The translations under genes were made by a program, and so were the position numbers. From positions 526,001-590,000 of the forward strand of contig JAPFBL010000167.1 in NCBI GenBank assembly GCA_026182355.1: a stretch of 64,000 nt of DNA, read 5' to 3'. Positions 45,441-57,929 of this stretch are shown here, piece after piece; within the stretch, counting starts at the first letter, position 1, and each line of letters begins with the position of its first letter. Source of the DNA: Hermatobates lingyangjiaoensis (Eukaryota; Arthropoda; Insecta; Hemiptera; Hermatobatidae). The notes below the pieces were generated by a model that saw nothing but the letters and a program-made list of their open reading frames with translations, did no database searches and was not told the origin of the DNA.

Positions 45441-46625
45441 TTTTATTAAAAAAAAATCTAAATATAAGAGTAATTTTTGAGCGTAATATCAAATTAACCC
45501 ATCAAACATGTGACCTGAAGGGTCTTCACAAATCTTTATTTTCACAACTGCTATTAAGTGATATTAACTGCACATGTGATATTAACGATACTTAACTGAT
45601 TATAAAGCACTTTTACAACTTATATTAGTACTTACTTATAATAACAATATACAATATATTATCTTTCTGATTTGTGGACTTCTGCCCATAAACAGGAATT
45701 GCCAAAAAATTAATTGTTACTGTTTGTTCTTTTCAAGAAAAAATCACGCATCCTTAATTTGTTGTTTAGAACCTACACTACGAAATTTTTAAATACGAGT
45801 ATTACCTACGTTTCACAATTAAAGTGACACCTATATCTCAGAATTTCTGGAAAATGTTATCCATGAGATTCCACTTTGTTTATTAAACTTATGTTTTTGA
45901 TGAATCCTAGTTCAACATGTGTTTTTTTCATTTTATTTTATGTGAGTTTTCAGAAATATTCGTTGATTTTTTTATATTCCAGTTTTAAAAAAGATATATG
46001 ATTTAATAATTTATAGATTTGAATTTGATTTGGATTTACTAATAGTGAATTGTGAAAATGAAATTATGAAAAATCAATGCTTAAAATGAAGTTTTATTCT
46101 AACAGAAAGTAAGAAAAATCAAACAACCAACATAAAATGCTGTTGGTGACTCTCTGAAATTAAGTTGGTTTGTTTTATAAATTGAACATGGCGTCAAGTG
46201 TTACTACATGTAACTAATAACATCTTTATTAAAAAGAAAAAAAAACCTTTTTTTAAACACTAACACAACATAAGTATCATTATTTCTAATTTCTAATGTT
46301 GTAGATAAATATATCAAATAGATGGCAAAACTAGAAAAATTACCTGGAGTTTTGGAAAAAAGACGCGTATACTGCTACTCGTAAGAAAACCGAACAACAA
46401 CTGATTCAAAATCATGTATCTGCTAATATAATTGGTTAATTCCTGATGATGAGATGTATACTCAACTATCATTGGCTATAGTAGTGTGATTCACGCATGC
46501 GCTTTAACCAAAACGCTATATCAACAAACTTCAAATATTATGATAATAGGAAATATTCTTTTATTAATTCTATAGAAATAGATAATCAAATTAACACAAA
46601 TAAAGTCATATTTTTCTTAAATTTA
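45441..46625. other. Nothing recognised
   Basis: AT-rich sequence without gene or element boundaries. Confidence 0.45.
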
Positions 46626-46630
46626 TCACA

Positions 46631-49493
46631 GAATCTGGAGTAGACTATATCCAGATTTAGAAACTGATAGTATTATTATCACTAGTTAATTATTTCTACC
46701 TTATAATTATTATTTCAATACAATTATTATTATAAAAATATGAATTTTGTAATAAAGTTAATCAATGAAAATTAATGACTACATCAAATTTGATAAAATT
46801 ACATTAACCCATAACAATGGTTTATCTACATTAAAAAAATGAATATTTTAGTAGGTTTGGTCTCCAACCAAATGTAAAACATTTATACATCACAACAATC
46901 ACAACTTTTTCACGTTTTTTTGTTATAATTAGTGTTAACAAATCATTAAAACATAATTATTATTCTTAAAAACAGTTCTACAGTTTTAATGTGTTAACAA
47001 TAAGTAAGAAATAAAATCGTAGCTTTAATGTGTGATTAGTTACACATTTCTGATAAAACTTCTATTTATGTCATTACTTCTTCTAATTAATTAGTCATTT
47101 AAACTGCACAGTAGATTTTAATGACTGTTAATTGTGCTTTTTACTAATTTCTTAGCTTTGATAAAGCCAAATAAGTCATTTAAACGTGATACTAATATGA
47201 AGATGTATGTTTTTATGACCAAACTCAAGAATACTTAGCTTTTCAAGAATACTTCTTTATTATTATTGGTTGAGAGTCAACTATAATTATAATTTAAACC
47301 ATAAACATGTTTCATCATCTAACCTGTACATTGTGAGTTATATATGGTGTTATGCTTCATTGGGATAGAGGAAAGTGAAACTAAAACTAAGCCATTTCAA
47401 TTATAAATTAATATAACCTACATAACTTATAACAATTAGGTATTATTCATTGCAGTATAATTCAATCTTTGAACTGTGCATAAAATTGTTGTTTAATTTC
47501 AATTATCTAAATAATTATTCTCGATAATATTTTATTAGCATTAGATAAGATTAATTAGTAAGAAAAAGTTGTGTATTTTGTACAGAAAGATATAGTTGTC
47601 TTAAAATAACCAGTAATAACATATTTGTTACTAATATGGAAGTTATTACAATAACTTTGGTGTGTTTTATTCATGTAGATATTTGTTTTACACGTTACAT
47701 TCTTCACAAATATTATTATATATTCATAAAGTTGGGTTTGTAATGTGAATTTCTGTTATCCACTACCTCTAGATTATAAATCAGGCATTTATTTTCCAGT
47801 AAAAGTAAAAGTAACCAGTAAAAGCATCAACGTGTTAGTCGCTTTGCAATATTTTTAGCTCAATGTGAAACCTTAATAAATGTAAGGTTTATTTATTTAA
47901 AGAACTCTGCGTTAAACCTTGTCCATAAAGACAAATTGTGCTAAATAATATGATGTTTTCTTTTAACTATATTCATATAAAAACCTCTAAATCATAGTCA
48001 CCTTTTTCCAATCTAAGGAAGACAATTAAAGTATTGTATTTATATCCCAATTAAAAATAGTAAATCTTTAAGATTAAACATTGGCAATAAATGTTTTAAT
48101 TATGAAAGCTGTACCTTCAATTGAAATAAGGTGAAGTATCCACATATGCAAAGTCAATTTTTAACGACTTCATTAAAATCTTTATGTTCTCATTACAGTT
48201 TTAGTTTTACATTTTAAGCAAAAGCTCACATCAATATTCTAGTAATGTTACCTTGATTTTCTAAAAAAAAATATGATTATCTGTGTATTAGAAGATTTAA
48301 ATCCTTACACTTATTATTCAAATAAATATAATGACTTATTATTCTTCTTACACCTCATATAAGTCATTTAAACATTTCAAATCATTTCATTAACCCTCTA
48401 AACATCAATTTTATTTCAGTCGATTCAGTTAATAAATTTCTTCCATGTCTTCCATGGCATGATGGATTTGTCTCATAAAATGGTTTAATAAATCTACACT
48501 CTTGAGCAAAACTTAATATCAGTTACAATTACATTATCATTGTGTATGTAGTACCTTTCCAAGCTATTTAAATGTAATGAATGACTCTTTCCTCAAGAAA
48601 GAGGACTTATGTTTGTTGAGAAATATCCAGTTTTTTTTTTACAATTCTAGTCTAATAGTTCATATTTATTAAATTCTAAAATTAAAAGCTACCAACTATA
48701 AAAGATTATATTATATTGTATAGCTGGCTTTGACTTCGATTTGAGTATGTAAACTGGCTAATTACTAATATTTTTTTCTTAATATACATTCATAGCAACC
48801 TTATAACAGAGTACAGGAGGCAGGAAAAGGATAACACTCACTCAGAAGAAATTCGTATATATGTTATTTGACAAAGGGGAAGGAAAATGATCTTATTAAA
48901 TACTACGAAGCCATAAAATTCCCAGTATAATAATTCTATAAAAAACCAAAAATGTAAAAGGTAATTCAAAATTGAAATCTTTCGTTTAGAGATTAATAAA
49001 TGTAATTATCATACATTTTTAATTATAAATCATCTTAAAACAACATTTTTTCTTCGCTGTTTATGATGTTTTTCAGAGAAAAAAAGGTATTTTCCTGTTT
49101 TAAATTTGAAAATTTTACTTTAATATTCAATGTAAGAGGATGTCAAGTAAACGATGTAAGAAATCCACTGGCTATTTGAACAAAAGCCATGTTCTCTTGT
49201 AGAAAAATATTTCGTATCAAGAAATGTTCACTCTGGTTTTTCAAAAATGTTATTACTGCTGTAGTTATACTAATGAAATTATTTGCATCAGCTGTGTGAT
49301 GTACAAAAATATGCTTATATATTGATATGTCCTTCAATCACTATCTGTACTACCTCAGGAATGAAAGACTAATAATCATATCCCATTAAGATGTTTACGT
49401 TATGCTTAAATGAGACGTTATGTGTTATATACTCAAGAAATTTGATATTAAGTTACTTATAGTAAAGTTGAGTGTAGGCCACTCCAGATTTTT
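46631..49493. mobile_element. TIR element, possible copy 2
   Basis: A left-end-like sequence AATCTGGAGTAGACTATATC at 46632 and a right end (AGTAAAGTTG, TAGGCCACTCCAGATT) at 49466-49492 bound 2.9 kb. The right 1.05 kb (48444-49493) is the duplicate of 43499-44597. The left part has little in common with copy 1, so the boundaries may not belong together. Confidence 0.4.
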
Positions 49494-51165
49494 TTTTCTT
49501 GTGACTGTATGAAAAAACTTTTTGATTTGTTTGACACCATACGAGTATGATATATGTATGATATGTATATGTATGAGTAGCATATGTTCTGACTGTATAC
49601 TGCTATCACTTTATATGTATACATACTGCTATGACACTTGATTCTCCCTTTTAAAATATTTCTTTCTAAATTAGTTTTTTTACAAACTTTAATCTTGTAA
49701 TCTTGTAATTGTAATTAATCTTGTAATTACTTTAATCTTGATTCTAAATATACTTTGGAACACAAACAAAGTATGTTTGTTTGTGTTCCAGTACATCTAA
49801 CTATGTAAAATCATTAGTTGTGCAATCCGTAATTGTGTGGTATTTACTCATTCTGAGGTAAAATGGATAAACAAACAAAAGTCTCCACACAAATGAAGCG
49901 TGCGTTCATTTGTGTGGAGACTTTGTCCAGATCCGTTATCCATACTATTATCCATATTATACTATTATGTGGAGACTTTACCTTGTTTGTTTATCCATTT
50001 TACCTCAAAACTTATTGTATTACTACAGATTGAACAAAGCAATTGTTAATTTTAATGTGATTAATACCCTTCCAGTATTGTGAGCTAATGAAATATTTCC
50101 ATAAAGACAATACCTAATAAGAAATTTTGTTTATTCTATCACGGGAGATATAGTATACAAATATTATTCCATAATATACAATATTACAATTATTGTACCA
50201 TATTATTACAAGTTGCCATATTGTAATTTAATTACAAAAGAGCATCTTTCCACTGCTCCAGTATTACCAAAAACAATGGAGTTCTTAAACACATCAGTAA
50301 CTATATGTCTGGCAATTGTCTATGTAATTGATATGTCTATGCAAACACTTTCCGTTGAAACCAACCTTTACTCTGGATAGTAGCATAATATACATATATA
50401 GTCTTTTGGAATTAGCTTTGATAGTTTTAAATATTGCATTATTCTTACAAATTATATTAACTCTTTATGTTATGAAAAAAAATTTTTCAATATATTTTCA
50501 AAGTTTTTGTATTGAATCTTAAAGCAATGCTATACCGGATTCTAACCAAAAATTTCTTGTCCATGTAAACAGAGCCGATAAGTACAGCAGTTTATCCATA
50601 TTTTTTTTGTAAAGTCTGATTCACTGACGATGTCAGCCCTCAGATACTGATTCTTCAAGGGAATATTGTATCACATCCATTATTACAAGTTTAATTTTGA
50701 ATTTTTATAGCCATATTGTTAATTGCAGTAATCAGGGTCTCTTGATTTTTTTTCTTAACATACTGCTTTTCTGTAGTTTTCTCACAAAATTTCACTTTTT
50801 CTTCATTTGGTCTTTTAACGTTACAAAAAGATTTTCTGAAATCATAAAATATACCATTAACGTCCTTTTTCTGTACACGTAATGTAAACAAAAAAGTATT
50901 CTCCATTACTGTCAGTCAAACAGTGTGATTTCTAATGTGTGCAGAAGCTTTTGAAATCAATCATAACTATTCCAAAATTAACCTTTTGTGTCCTTGAAAC
51001 AATCTGAAGGTTTTTTTCAGGTAACAGACCTGTCAGTTTCATAATAGTCACAAAATCTCAACTCAGTTAGTTAGAAGTTGAGGAGAAAACATGTTGGCCT
51101 AAGACAGGAAAGATCTAGAGACTATTTGCAAGAAAAACAATCTTATGTTAATATGGTCCAACAAA
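49494..51165. repeat. Scrambled pieces of the TIR element and family B flank
   Basis: About 49520-49690 matches 41222-41372 (TTTTTGATTTGTTTGACACC, TATCACTTTATATGTATACA). 49755-49790 is a hairpin of GGAACACAAACAAA. 49849-50006 carries the outer arms of the family B palindrome without its centre. 50521-50612 matches 42243-42330. Order differs from copy 1, so this stretch is rearranged. Confidence 0.55.
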
Positions 51166-51171
51166 GTAAAA

Positions 51172-52865
51172 AATTTGGAGTGGCCTACACTCCACTTTAC
51201 TATAAGTAAACATAATATAAAACTTCTTGACAATCAATTGATTTTTTTATTTATTTTATTTAACCATAGTTATGAATATGAATATGAATATTCATTAGCT
51301 CCAATCATTTCTGTGGATGGTTAGAAATTGAACTTCCTGTTATAATTGGTCCAATATCACGTATGTTTGTTTGTGTTCCAGTACATCTAATATCACGTAT
51401 ATTGGTTTGTATTCTAGTAGATCTAATATTGGTTTGGAATCGGATAAGTAAGGTTCATAAACTCCGGCTGTATATTGTGTCTACAAAAAAAGATATCTAA
51501 TTTATCATTTTAATTAGTTGTTATTAATTCTCATTCTAATCATGAATATAACTTATATTGATTTAAATAACTACAGAATAAAATGTTTTGTTTCATTTTG
51601 AAGTTACGGTCATCTAAGAACGTGATATTATTACTAAAGTATAACTTTTATAAATGTTTAAAATTTTTTGACATTCAATACTCAAAATGAACACCAGCCA
51701 CCTAGGTGACACCAAAAGTCGTTTATTACATAAGATTTTATACTCATAAAGCCAAGGGATTATTGCAATAAAAATCAAGAATCTCGCATCGTTTTTCAGA
51801 CAGCAAATCTCCCCTTCTTTTATCCCCGCTTATCACACAATCTCAGTGTAGCCTACAACAATAAATATTCAATCTACATCTGATATTATATTGGATCGAT
51901 TAGAGTTTTTTGTTAGACAAATCCATCATACCTTGAAGGGCATCATATATTATATGTTTGATATGTTTTATTGCCGATGATTTTTTACATATAAGAATTT
52001 TATTCTTCGTACATCTCATATTAAGTCATTGAATCATTTTAAATTTATTCATTAAACCTCTAAGTATCAACAATATTTCAGTCGATAATCTTAAAAAAAT
52101 TTAAACTTTGTAAATAAATACAAACCAAAGTGACATTTATTTATTATAGCAGGTGATCGATTAGTCCAGGATGAATATTCAGTTTTTAGAGCATTATTAC
52201 TCGTTGCGGTAATTGAAATTTGACGAATTTTTTTTTATGAATTGTTAATTTTTTGGCAAAGATTCATTTTTTTTAATGAGCTGTTAAGTATGAAAAAAGC
52301 ATTTTCGGAACACATAAATTAAGTTTAACGCCCTTTGGGTTAATGTAGGTTTAGAATAATAACTTGAACTTATTTCATGCATAATGTTCTTTTTTTTTTT
52401 TCAAATAATGCCAAATTTATCGCTGAAACGGCTTGTATCCTCCTCACAAGCTTTCAGAGTGAGTCATAAGTAAACATTTTTACTTTATTATATGAGTAGA
52501 AAAAAATTCCATTTGTTTTAAAAAGCTGAGTATTTTGTCAGTTGTTGCTTTTATGATAAAGCTAAAAATTTCAAGACTCTAGAGTTAGTAATTTAAGTTG
52601 TCAAAAACACATTTTGGCAAAAAAGAGTGATTTTCTGCCGTCACGCATAATTGCTCCCAAACAATAAGGTTCATCTACTCTATGATACCCATTTTGTGTA
52701 AAATATGAATTTCATCCATCAAAGATTGTGGACCATAGCTTATACATATCATCGAAAAAAATTAGAAAACGATTTTGGGGACCTCAAAATATGTAATTTT
52801 GTCAAAATATCGAGATTGAATTTTTAGATGATTACTATACTTTACTTATAGTAAAGTAAGAATAG
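51172..52865. mobile_element. TIR element, possible copy 3
   Basis: The left end reads TTTGGAGTGGCCTACACTCC then ACTTTACTATAAGTAA. The interior at 52620-52860 (CACGCATAATTGCTCCCAAA, ACGATTTTGGGGACCTCAAA) is the same family as 40500-40750. The right end is not clear; ACTTTACTTATAGTAAAGT at 52843-52861 is subterminal-like. Confidence 0.45.
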
Positions 52866-53289
52866 TAATAAATTGAATTCTGTAATGGAATAAACAAGTA
52901 CAAAACATTGAAACTCTGCTTTTAAGTTGGGAGCTTTTGTGTTAAAATAACAACCAGTATTATCAACATAAAGAAACGCAATGGTAGCTATAGTCTGATC
53001 ACTGAAGATACTCTACAAGCCTTAATATATAGCATCTGCTCTGATGATGATTTTAGTCTGCCTTCTAATTATCACAAACTTTTAATATTCCTGTACATGA
53101 TAAAATTAATACTCATGATGATCAGTAATCATCGGAAGCATCAGAGGACGCTCCTCCCTTAGATTCTTCCCCCTTAGATAATAGAAGTAATAACCCCTCA
53201 TCCACCTCTAGTGTAGAAGAAATAATGATAACTTATTTTTTATTTTTCTATGCTTTAATTTTGATAACGAATTTCTCTTAGTATATCTG
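52866..53289. other. Nothing recognised
   Basis: AT-rich sequence without signature. Confidence 0.4.
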
Positions 53290-53363
53290 AATGAATCAGG
53301 ACAGGTCAGACGTGGAGGGTAGCTGTGGTGCAGGCCCAGGCTCTACGAGTGCTGTAGCGCCAA

Positions 53364-53456
53364 GGATGATGATGATAATAATAATAATAATAATAATGGT
53401 GGTGGTGGCGATGATGATGATGATGATGATGATGTTGATGTTGTTGTTGTTGTTGT

Positions 53457-53532
<76 letters not shown>
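53364..53532. repeat. (GAT)n / (ATA)n / (GTT)n trinucleotide microsatellite
   Basis: Runs of ATA, GTG, ATG, GTT and again ATG. It yields poly-Met on one strand and poly-His on the other; the roughly 90-codon frames here are products of the repeat and not genes. Confidence 0.95.
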
Positions 53533-55255
53533 ATATTATATTCAATCTGTGGTATATTATCAATTGAAATAATTGAGCAAATAGAAATTTTAGTACTGTA
53601 TTATATCATCTCAGCGTTTAAATCATCCATTTTGTTATATGAGCTCACCAAATTAAAAGTACGAAAGAATTATTTAGAAAAGAGTTTAATAACAGGTTGT
53701 TTCAGAATTAAATTCAAAATTTAATTGACGCTCAGGATATGAAGGATACGTAACTGTCCTTCTATTTGGCAACCTGTTTAGTTCACCTTGAGCTCGCACC
53801 GTGCGCTCTTTTCTTCCAAATTTAGTGTGTTTAGTGCGCCGCTTGCAGCAGGTTAGTTAGTATTGGAGTGAATGGTTTAGCTGCCTAGGTATCCACCCCT
53901 CTTTCTTCATTGTAACTCACGCGAAGCAGTTCCTTTGAGGAGATCGTCTGCTACAGCAGATCGCCCGAGCTATCCCCTTCATTTTGATGACTATTCTGTG
54001 CCTCTTTTGATCCATTATCGGTCCATTAAACCATAATCTTGAGCCGATACAGTGCCACTAGCAGTCCAGTACCTCAACCCATCTATCAACCAAATGTAAT
54101 CAACAAAAAAACTCTTTAACTTACTAACAAATGCATGTTATTACTACTATTCTTCAAATATCTCATCTACTATCAAAGTTTTTGTTTCAATACATAATTT
54201 AAAGTGACATTTTTATTCCAATATGCCATACTAGTTTGTAAAATATCGGTACGTTTTCATATCAGTTTCTTTAATTTTATCAATGATAAAAGATTTATTA
54301 TCATTTTATACTTACCTTTTTATTGTCTTTATTTAATTTGAAATGTTTATTCCCGAAACAATTAGAACATTAAAAAAAGAAATAAAATCATTAGATTAGC
54401 ATAAAGTTTCTGAATATATGGTTGCAAGAAGAATTACTCCCAAATTTCACTAATATAATAATTGATGATTATGTCTTAAAAACAGTAAGAAAATCAGAAA
54501 AATTACAAGGATCTTTCATCCAAACAAGTATATCTGGACAACCAATTATTTTTTCACAATTGATTTTACTGAATATCAAAATAGTGTTTCAGAAAATCAT
54601 TTATATCATATAAAACTTTATAATTTTATTAATATATCTTTTTTCTATCTATTTTTTCAGGTGACAAAATACCATTTTTCAACTTTTTTATTTCATTACA
54701 TTTACAATGGATTAATTTAAAGTAGTTTTGATCAAATAGTAGATCATAGAGGCTGTTGGTCACATATCGCGAGAGTACTGTTTGTACTGCAATAAATCAA
54801 AAACGTTGAACTAATATTGTTGTATTCTTAGTTTTAAAAATTAATATTAGATAGTTTGATTTGAATTACTGGTAGTAGTTGCATGAAAGGTAATCAACTC
54901 AATTCATATTAATATTTTTTTTTAATTTTTTTTTCACATTTTCAATTGTCTTAAGCATTTAAAAAAGTACTCTTTATAGCAGAGTTTCTCAAACTTTTTT
55001 AGAAACGCAAACTTTCCCGAATATTTATTCGGTTATAATATAAATATTTTCATACTCTTTATAGATAGTATGTACGTTTAAAAACAATTAAAGGTCTATT
55101 TATCGAATAAAAATTTAAAGCTAAAAGATTTTAATTGCCATATTTCCAACAAGTACATAGCACATAAAACAGAATTATTAGCAATTTTAACACAGAGTTT
55201 ATTTTGTAATCATCATGTAATTATTCATGTAATCATATACTAAAAATATTATATA
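53533..55255. other. Mostly unrecognised; possible orphan hAT end
   Basis: CAGAGTTTCTCAAACTTTTT at 54980 looks like a hAT left end, but no matching right end was found. No gene seen. Confidence 0.4.
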
Positions 55256-55256
55256 A

Positions 55257-55440
55257 GTATATATAAAGTTGGTGTGTTTGTTTGTTTGTTTGTTCGCCAT
55301 TTTCTGTGGATATAGAGACCTGAAATTGTTATAATCTTTACTTTTGTTGAGATTGGCTTTGTTGTAGTTGTATTACATAATAACATCGTATTTGGGTGTC
55401 AGGGTAGCCCAGTGGCTTGCGTACTCGTCTAGACTTTCTA
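55257..55440 (+). repeat. Head of a dispersed element related to the 59.4-60.9 kb array
   Basis: ATATAAAGTTGGTGTGTTTG and CCATTTTCTGTGGA correspond to the reverse complement of about 60870-60930. CAGGGTAGCCCAGTGGCTTG then CGTACTCG matches the tRNA-like head repeated at 59.49-60.80 kb. It ends close to the Helitron 3' end. Confidence 0.6.
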
Positions 55441-55464
55441 CAATATTATTTAATAACTAGCAGA

Positions 55465-55488
55465 AGTACCCGACGTTGCTCGGGAATA
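55465..55488 (-). terminator. Helitron 3' subterminal hairpin
   Basis: CCCGAGCAACGTCGGG folds into a short stem-loop 11 bases before CTAG. In Helitrons this hairpin acts as the rolling-circle transposition terminator. Confidence 0.8.
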
Positions 55489-55652
55489 AAGAGAAGAAAT
55501 GATAGACAGAATAGTAATTTTTATTTCTAACATATATTTCTTCATAATTAGACAAAGATATACAATATCATATTTAAGACAACTGTATGAGACATCCATA
55601 TTTTCAATTATCTTGAAAGCAAATCGTACATTTCACAATCCTTTACAATACT

Positions 55653-57929
55653 TTACAATACTTCTCTGTAAACTATATTCTTAGTTTTGCCTTGTGGTAC
55701 ATATATGAACAGATTTGATTTAATTCCAACTCTTGAGCAGCCAACATAAAGTTGACCATGTGAGAAACAATGTTCTTTCAAGTGTAAGCCTGCTACTTTC
55801 AGAGTCTGACCTTGAGACTTATTAATAGTCATGGCAAAACATAACTTTATTGGAAATTGCAGCCTCTTGAATTGAATTACAGAATCAGTTGGTGATATTG
55901 GTATCCTGGGTATGAAAACTGATTCTCCTGCTGCACATCCAGATAGAATTATTGCTTCAATAACATGAGGCATCATTTTTTTGATAACAAATCTAGTCCC
56001 ATTACAAAGCTTAGGTGGATCTAAATTTCTAAGTAACATTATTGGGGCACCAATTTTAAGTTCTAATTTATGAGAAGGCAGACCAGACATCTCCAAAGAA
56101 TTCAAAAATTCAACTGGATAATTCACTGCTTCATTTGGATCAATAACAGTGTCAATAGATTTGTAATTCATGGTGCCTCCCTCCAGGGAATTAATTAGCT
56201 GAGAATTGATTGAATTCACTGTAGAATTTTGAGGTGCTAGAATAGCCCTTTCACACAACCACTTCTCAGACTTGAAATTTTCTTGTAGATTTGGAAACAC
56301 ATTACAAATCAGATCAGTTTCTGTTTTCACTATTGTACTTATTCTTGATGGATCTAATAAACCATCATTATCCAATGGTGCAGTTCCTCCTCCAAGGGCC
56401 AATAAATCTTCTGCAAATTGCTTAGACAATCGGTCTCTTTGCAAATATTCTCTCATATTTGTTTGGAGTTTAAGATTCTTCACATTCCTCCACAATCTTG
56501 AAGACTTTAAGCAAGCTTTTATTTCATCTGCTTTTGTACCTTTTGGGATCACTGGGAGAGTTTGTCTAAAATCACCAGACAAAACTAAAGTTATTCCTCC
56601 CATTGGCAAGTCATTTTCTCTGATATCTTTCAAAGTTCTATCAACAGCTTCCAGAGCTTTCTTGTGTGCCATAGTACATTCATCCCAGATGATAAGACTA
56701 CATTTTTTGAGAACTTGGGCAATATTTGAACTTTTAGTAATATTGCAAAAAGGATTTTCATTACTGGACAAATCTATGGGAAGCTTGAATGTAGAGTGGG
56801 CTGTTCTTCTATTAGGCAAAAGTGTAGCTGCTATTCCTGAAGATGCAACAGCCAGAGCAATTCTTCCTTTCTGCCTTGCTTTAGCTAGTACCAATTTAGT
56901 CACAAAAGTTTTCCCAGTACCACCTGGAGCATCCAAGAAGAAAATGCCTCCATGATTCTTTTGAACTGAATCTAAAATTTCCACATAAACTCTATTTTGC
57001 TCTGGTAAGAGCTTTGGCTCATTTTCATTAATGAATCTGGTTAGAGCTTCTATGTCATAAGAGGTTTCTCTTAACATTTCTCTGCTTAATCCACTTTCAT
57101 TGTTTCTGATGGGTTTAGGAAGACCATAAATTTGAAGTTCATTCCCTCCCATAGTGAGAACTTTATTTTCTATGTCAATCAATGACTTATTGTAGATTTG
57201 ATCATTGTAAGTAATTTCAATTTCTGGAAATTGTAACTGCATTTGATAATGATAATCTTCTGTTAAATCATCCTTGTACTTTGTCCAAAGTCTGACAGGA
57301 TCACTAACATTGCATGCATTGAGAAGCATTGCAAAAAGTGTTCTTAGTCCAGAAGGAGAAGTTGATACTGAGGCCTCTGAAAGTGTAGCATCCCATTGAG
57401 CATCATCTTCAAGCAATCCTCTCTGCAAGCAAGCTTCTCTGTAAGTTGGATACACAATCCCATTCACTGTTCTAAGGTCATTAAATGAGGTTGGACCTTT
57501 CACTTCAAATAATAACATTCTGAGGAAAAAGCATTCATGTTGACTTGGGTGGATGGTATAGACTCTGCCAAGTGCACTATCAAACTTTATTTCTGGATGT
57601 CCTTCTACTGGAGTTCCTCTTTTCCGTCTTTTCCATGCTTTATTGTCCCAGGAGGGAATGTGGTTAGTGTAAGCCAGGGATGCGCAAAGGTTTTTGTTTA
57701 TGGTTGATGTGGGATCCCCCCACTGGGAGCCCTTAGTGTAAGCCAGGGATGCGCAAAGGTTTTTGTCTATGGTTGATGTGGGCTCCCAGTGGGGGGATGG
57801 TGCTTTGCAAAGTGGCCTAAAACCTTCCTTATTACCACATGTGGCCACATGTAAAATTTCAGAAAGATTCGTCAAGTAGGTGAGGAATGCATAGAGGACA
57901 AACGGACATACAAACATACAGACGAACAA
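55653..57929 (-). CDS. Helitron Pif1-type DNA helicase (Rep-less remnant ORF)
   Basis: Uninterrupted frame of 758 codons. In order: a GTPVEGHPEIKFDSALGRVY segment (about residues 110-130), QHECFFLRMLL, then Walker A GGTGKT (near residue 340), motif Ia ASSGIAATLL, Walker B WDE (about 420), SGDFRQTLPVIP (motif III), TNMR, NGTRFV, and the C-terminal SF1 motifs INKSQGQTL and LYVGCSRV. All Pif1 helicase motifs are present. The protein ends NIVYREVL, as Helitron helicases do. The first ~95 residues are translated Helitron 5' terminal sequence and a tandem duplication (KNLCASLAYT twice), so the real start is doubtful. The HUH Rep nickase that should precede the helicase is absent. No frameshift or stop is seen, unlike every other TE gene in the window. 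Confidence 0.88.
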   Translation of the reverse strand: MFVCMFVCPFVLYAFLTYLTNLSEILHVATCGNKEGFRPLCKAPSPHWEPTSTIDKNLCASLAYTKGSQWGDPTSTINKNLCASLAYTNHIPSWDNKAWKRRKRGTPVEGHPEIKFDSALGRVYTIHPSQHECFFLRMLLFEVKGPTSFNDLRTVNGIVYPTYREACLQRGLLEDDAQWDATLSEASVSTSPSGLRTLFAMLLNACNVSDPVRLWTKYKDDLTEDYHYQMQLQFPEIEITYNDQIYNKSLIDIENKVLTMGGNELQIYGLPKPIRNNESGLSREMLRETSYDIEALTRFINENEPKLLPEQNRVYVEILDSVQKNHGGIFFLDAPGGTGKTFVTKLVLAKARQKGRIALAVASSGIAATLLPNRRTAHSTFKLPIDLSSNENPFCNITKSSNIAQVLKKCSLIIWDECTMAHKKALEAVDRTLKDIRENDLPMGGITLVLSGDFRQTLPVIPKGTKADEIKACLKSSRLWRNVKNLKLQTNMREYLQRDRLSKQFAEDLLALGGGTAPLDNDGLLDPSRISTIVKTETDLICNVFPNLQENFKSEKWLCERAILAPQNSTVNSINSQLINSLEGGTMNYKSIDTVIDPNEAVNYPVEFLNSLEMSGLPSHKLELKIGAPIMLLRNLDPPKLCNGTRFVIKKMMPHVIEAIILSGCAAGESVFIPRIPISPTDSVIQFKRLQFPIKLCFAMTINKSQGQTLKVAGLHLKEHCFSHGQLYVGCSRVGIKSNLFIYVPQGKTKNIVYREVL
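57665..57795. repeat. Duplication and inverted motif at the Helitron internal junction
   Basis: GTGTAAGCCAGGGATGCGCA to ATGGTTGATGTGGG occurs twice in direct repeat. The following CCCCCCACTGGGAGCCC is the inverse of GGGCTCCCAGTGGGGGG. This marks where 5' terminal sequence is joined to the helicase half, and probably records the internal deletion event. Confidence 0.75.

Noticed and set aside
53291..53572. Long poly-Met / poly-His open frames
   Set aside because: Produced by a trinucleotide microsatellite on both strands; no other protein feature.
54980..55063. hAT MITE starting CAGAGTTTCTCAAAC
   Set aside because: No inverted right end; the CTTTATAG seen on both sides is likely chance since the right side lacks CNCTG.
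56272..56955. 227-codon plus-strand frame inside the helicase
   Set aside because: Antisense shadow of the Helitron helicase; no recognisable domain.
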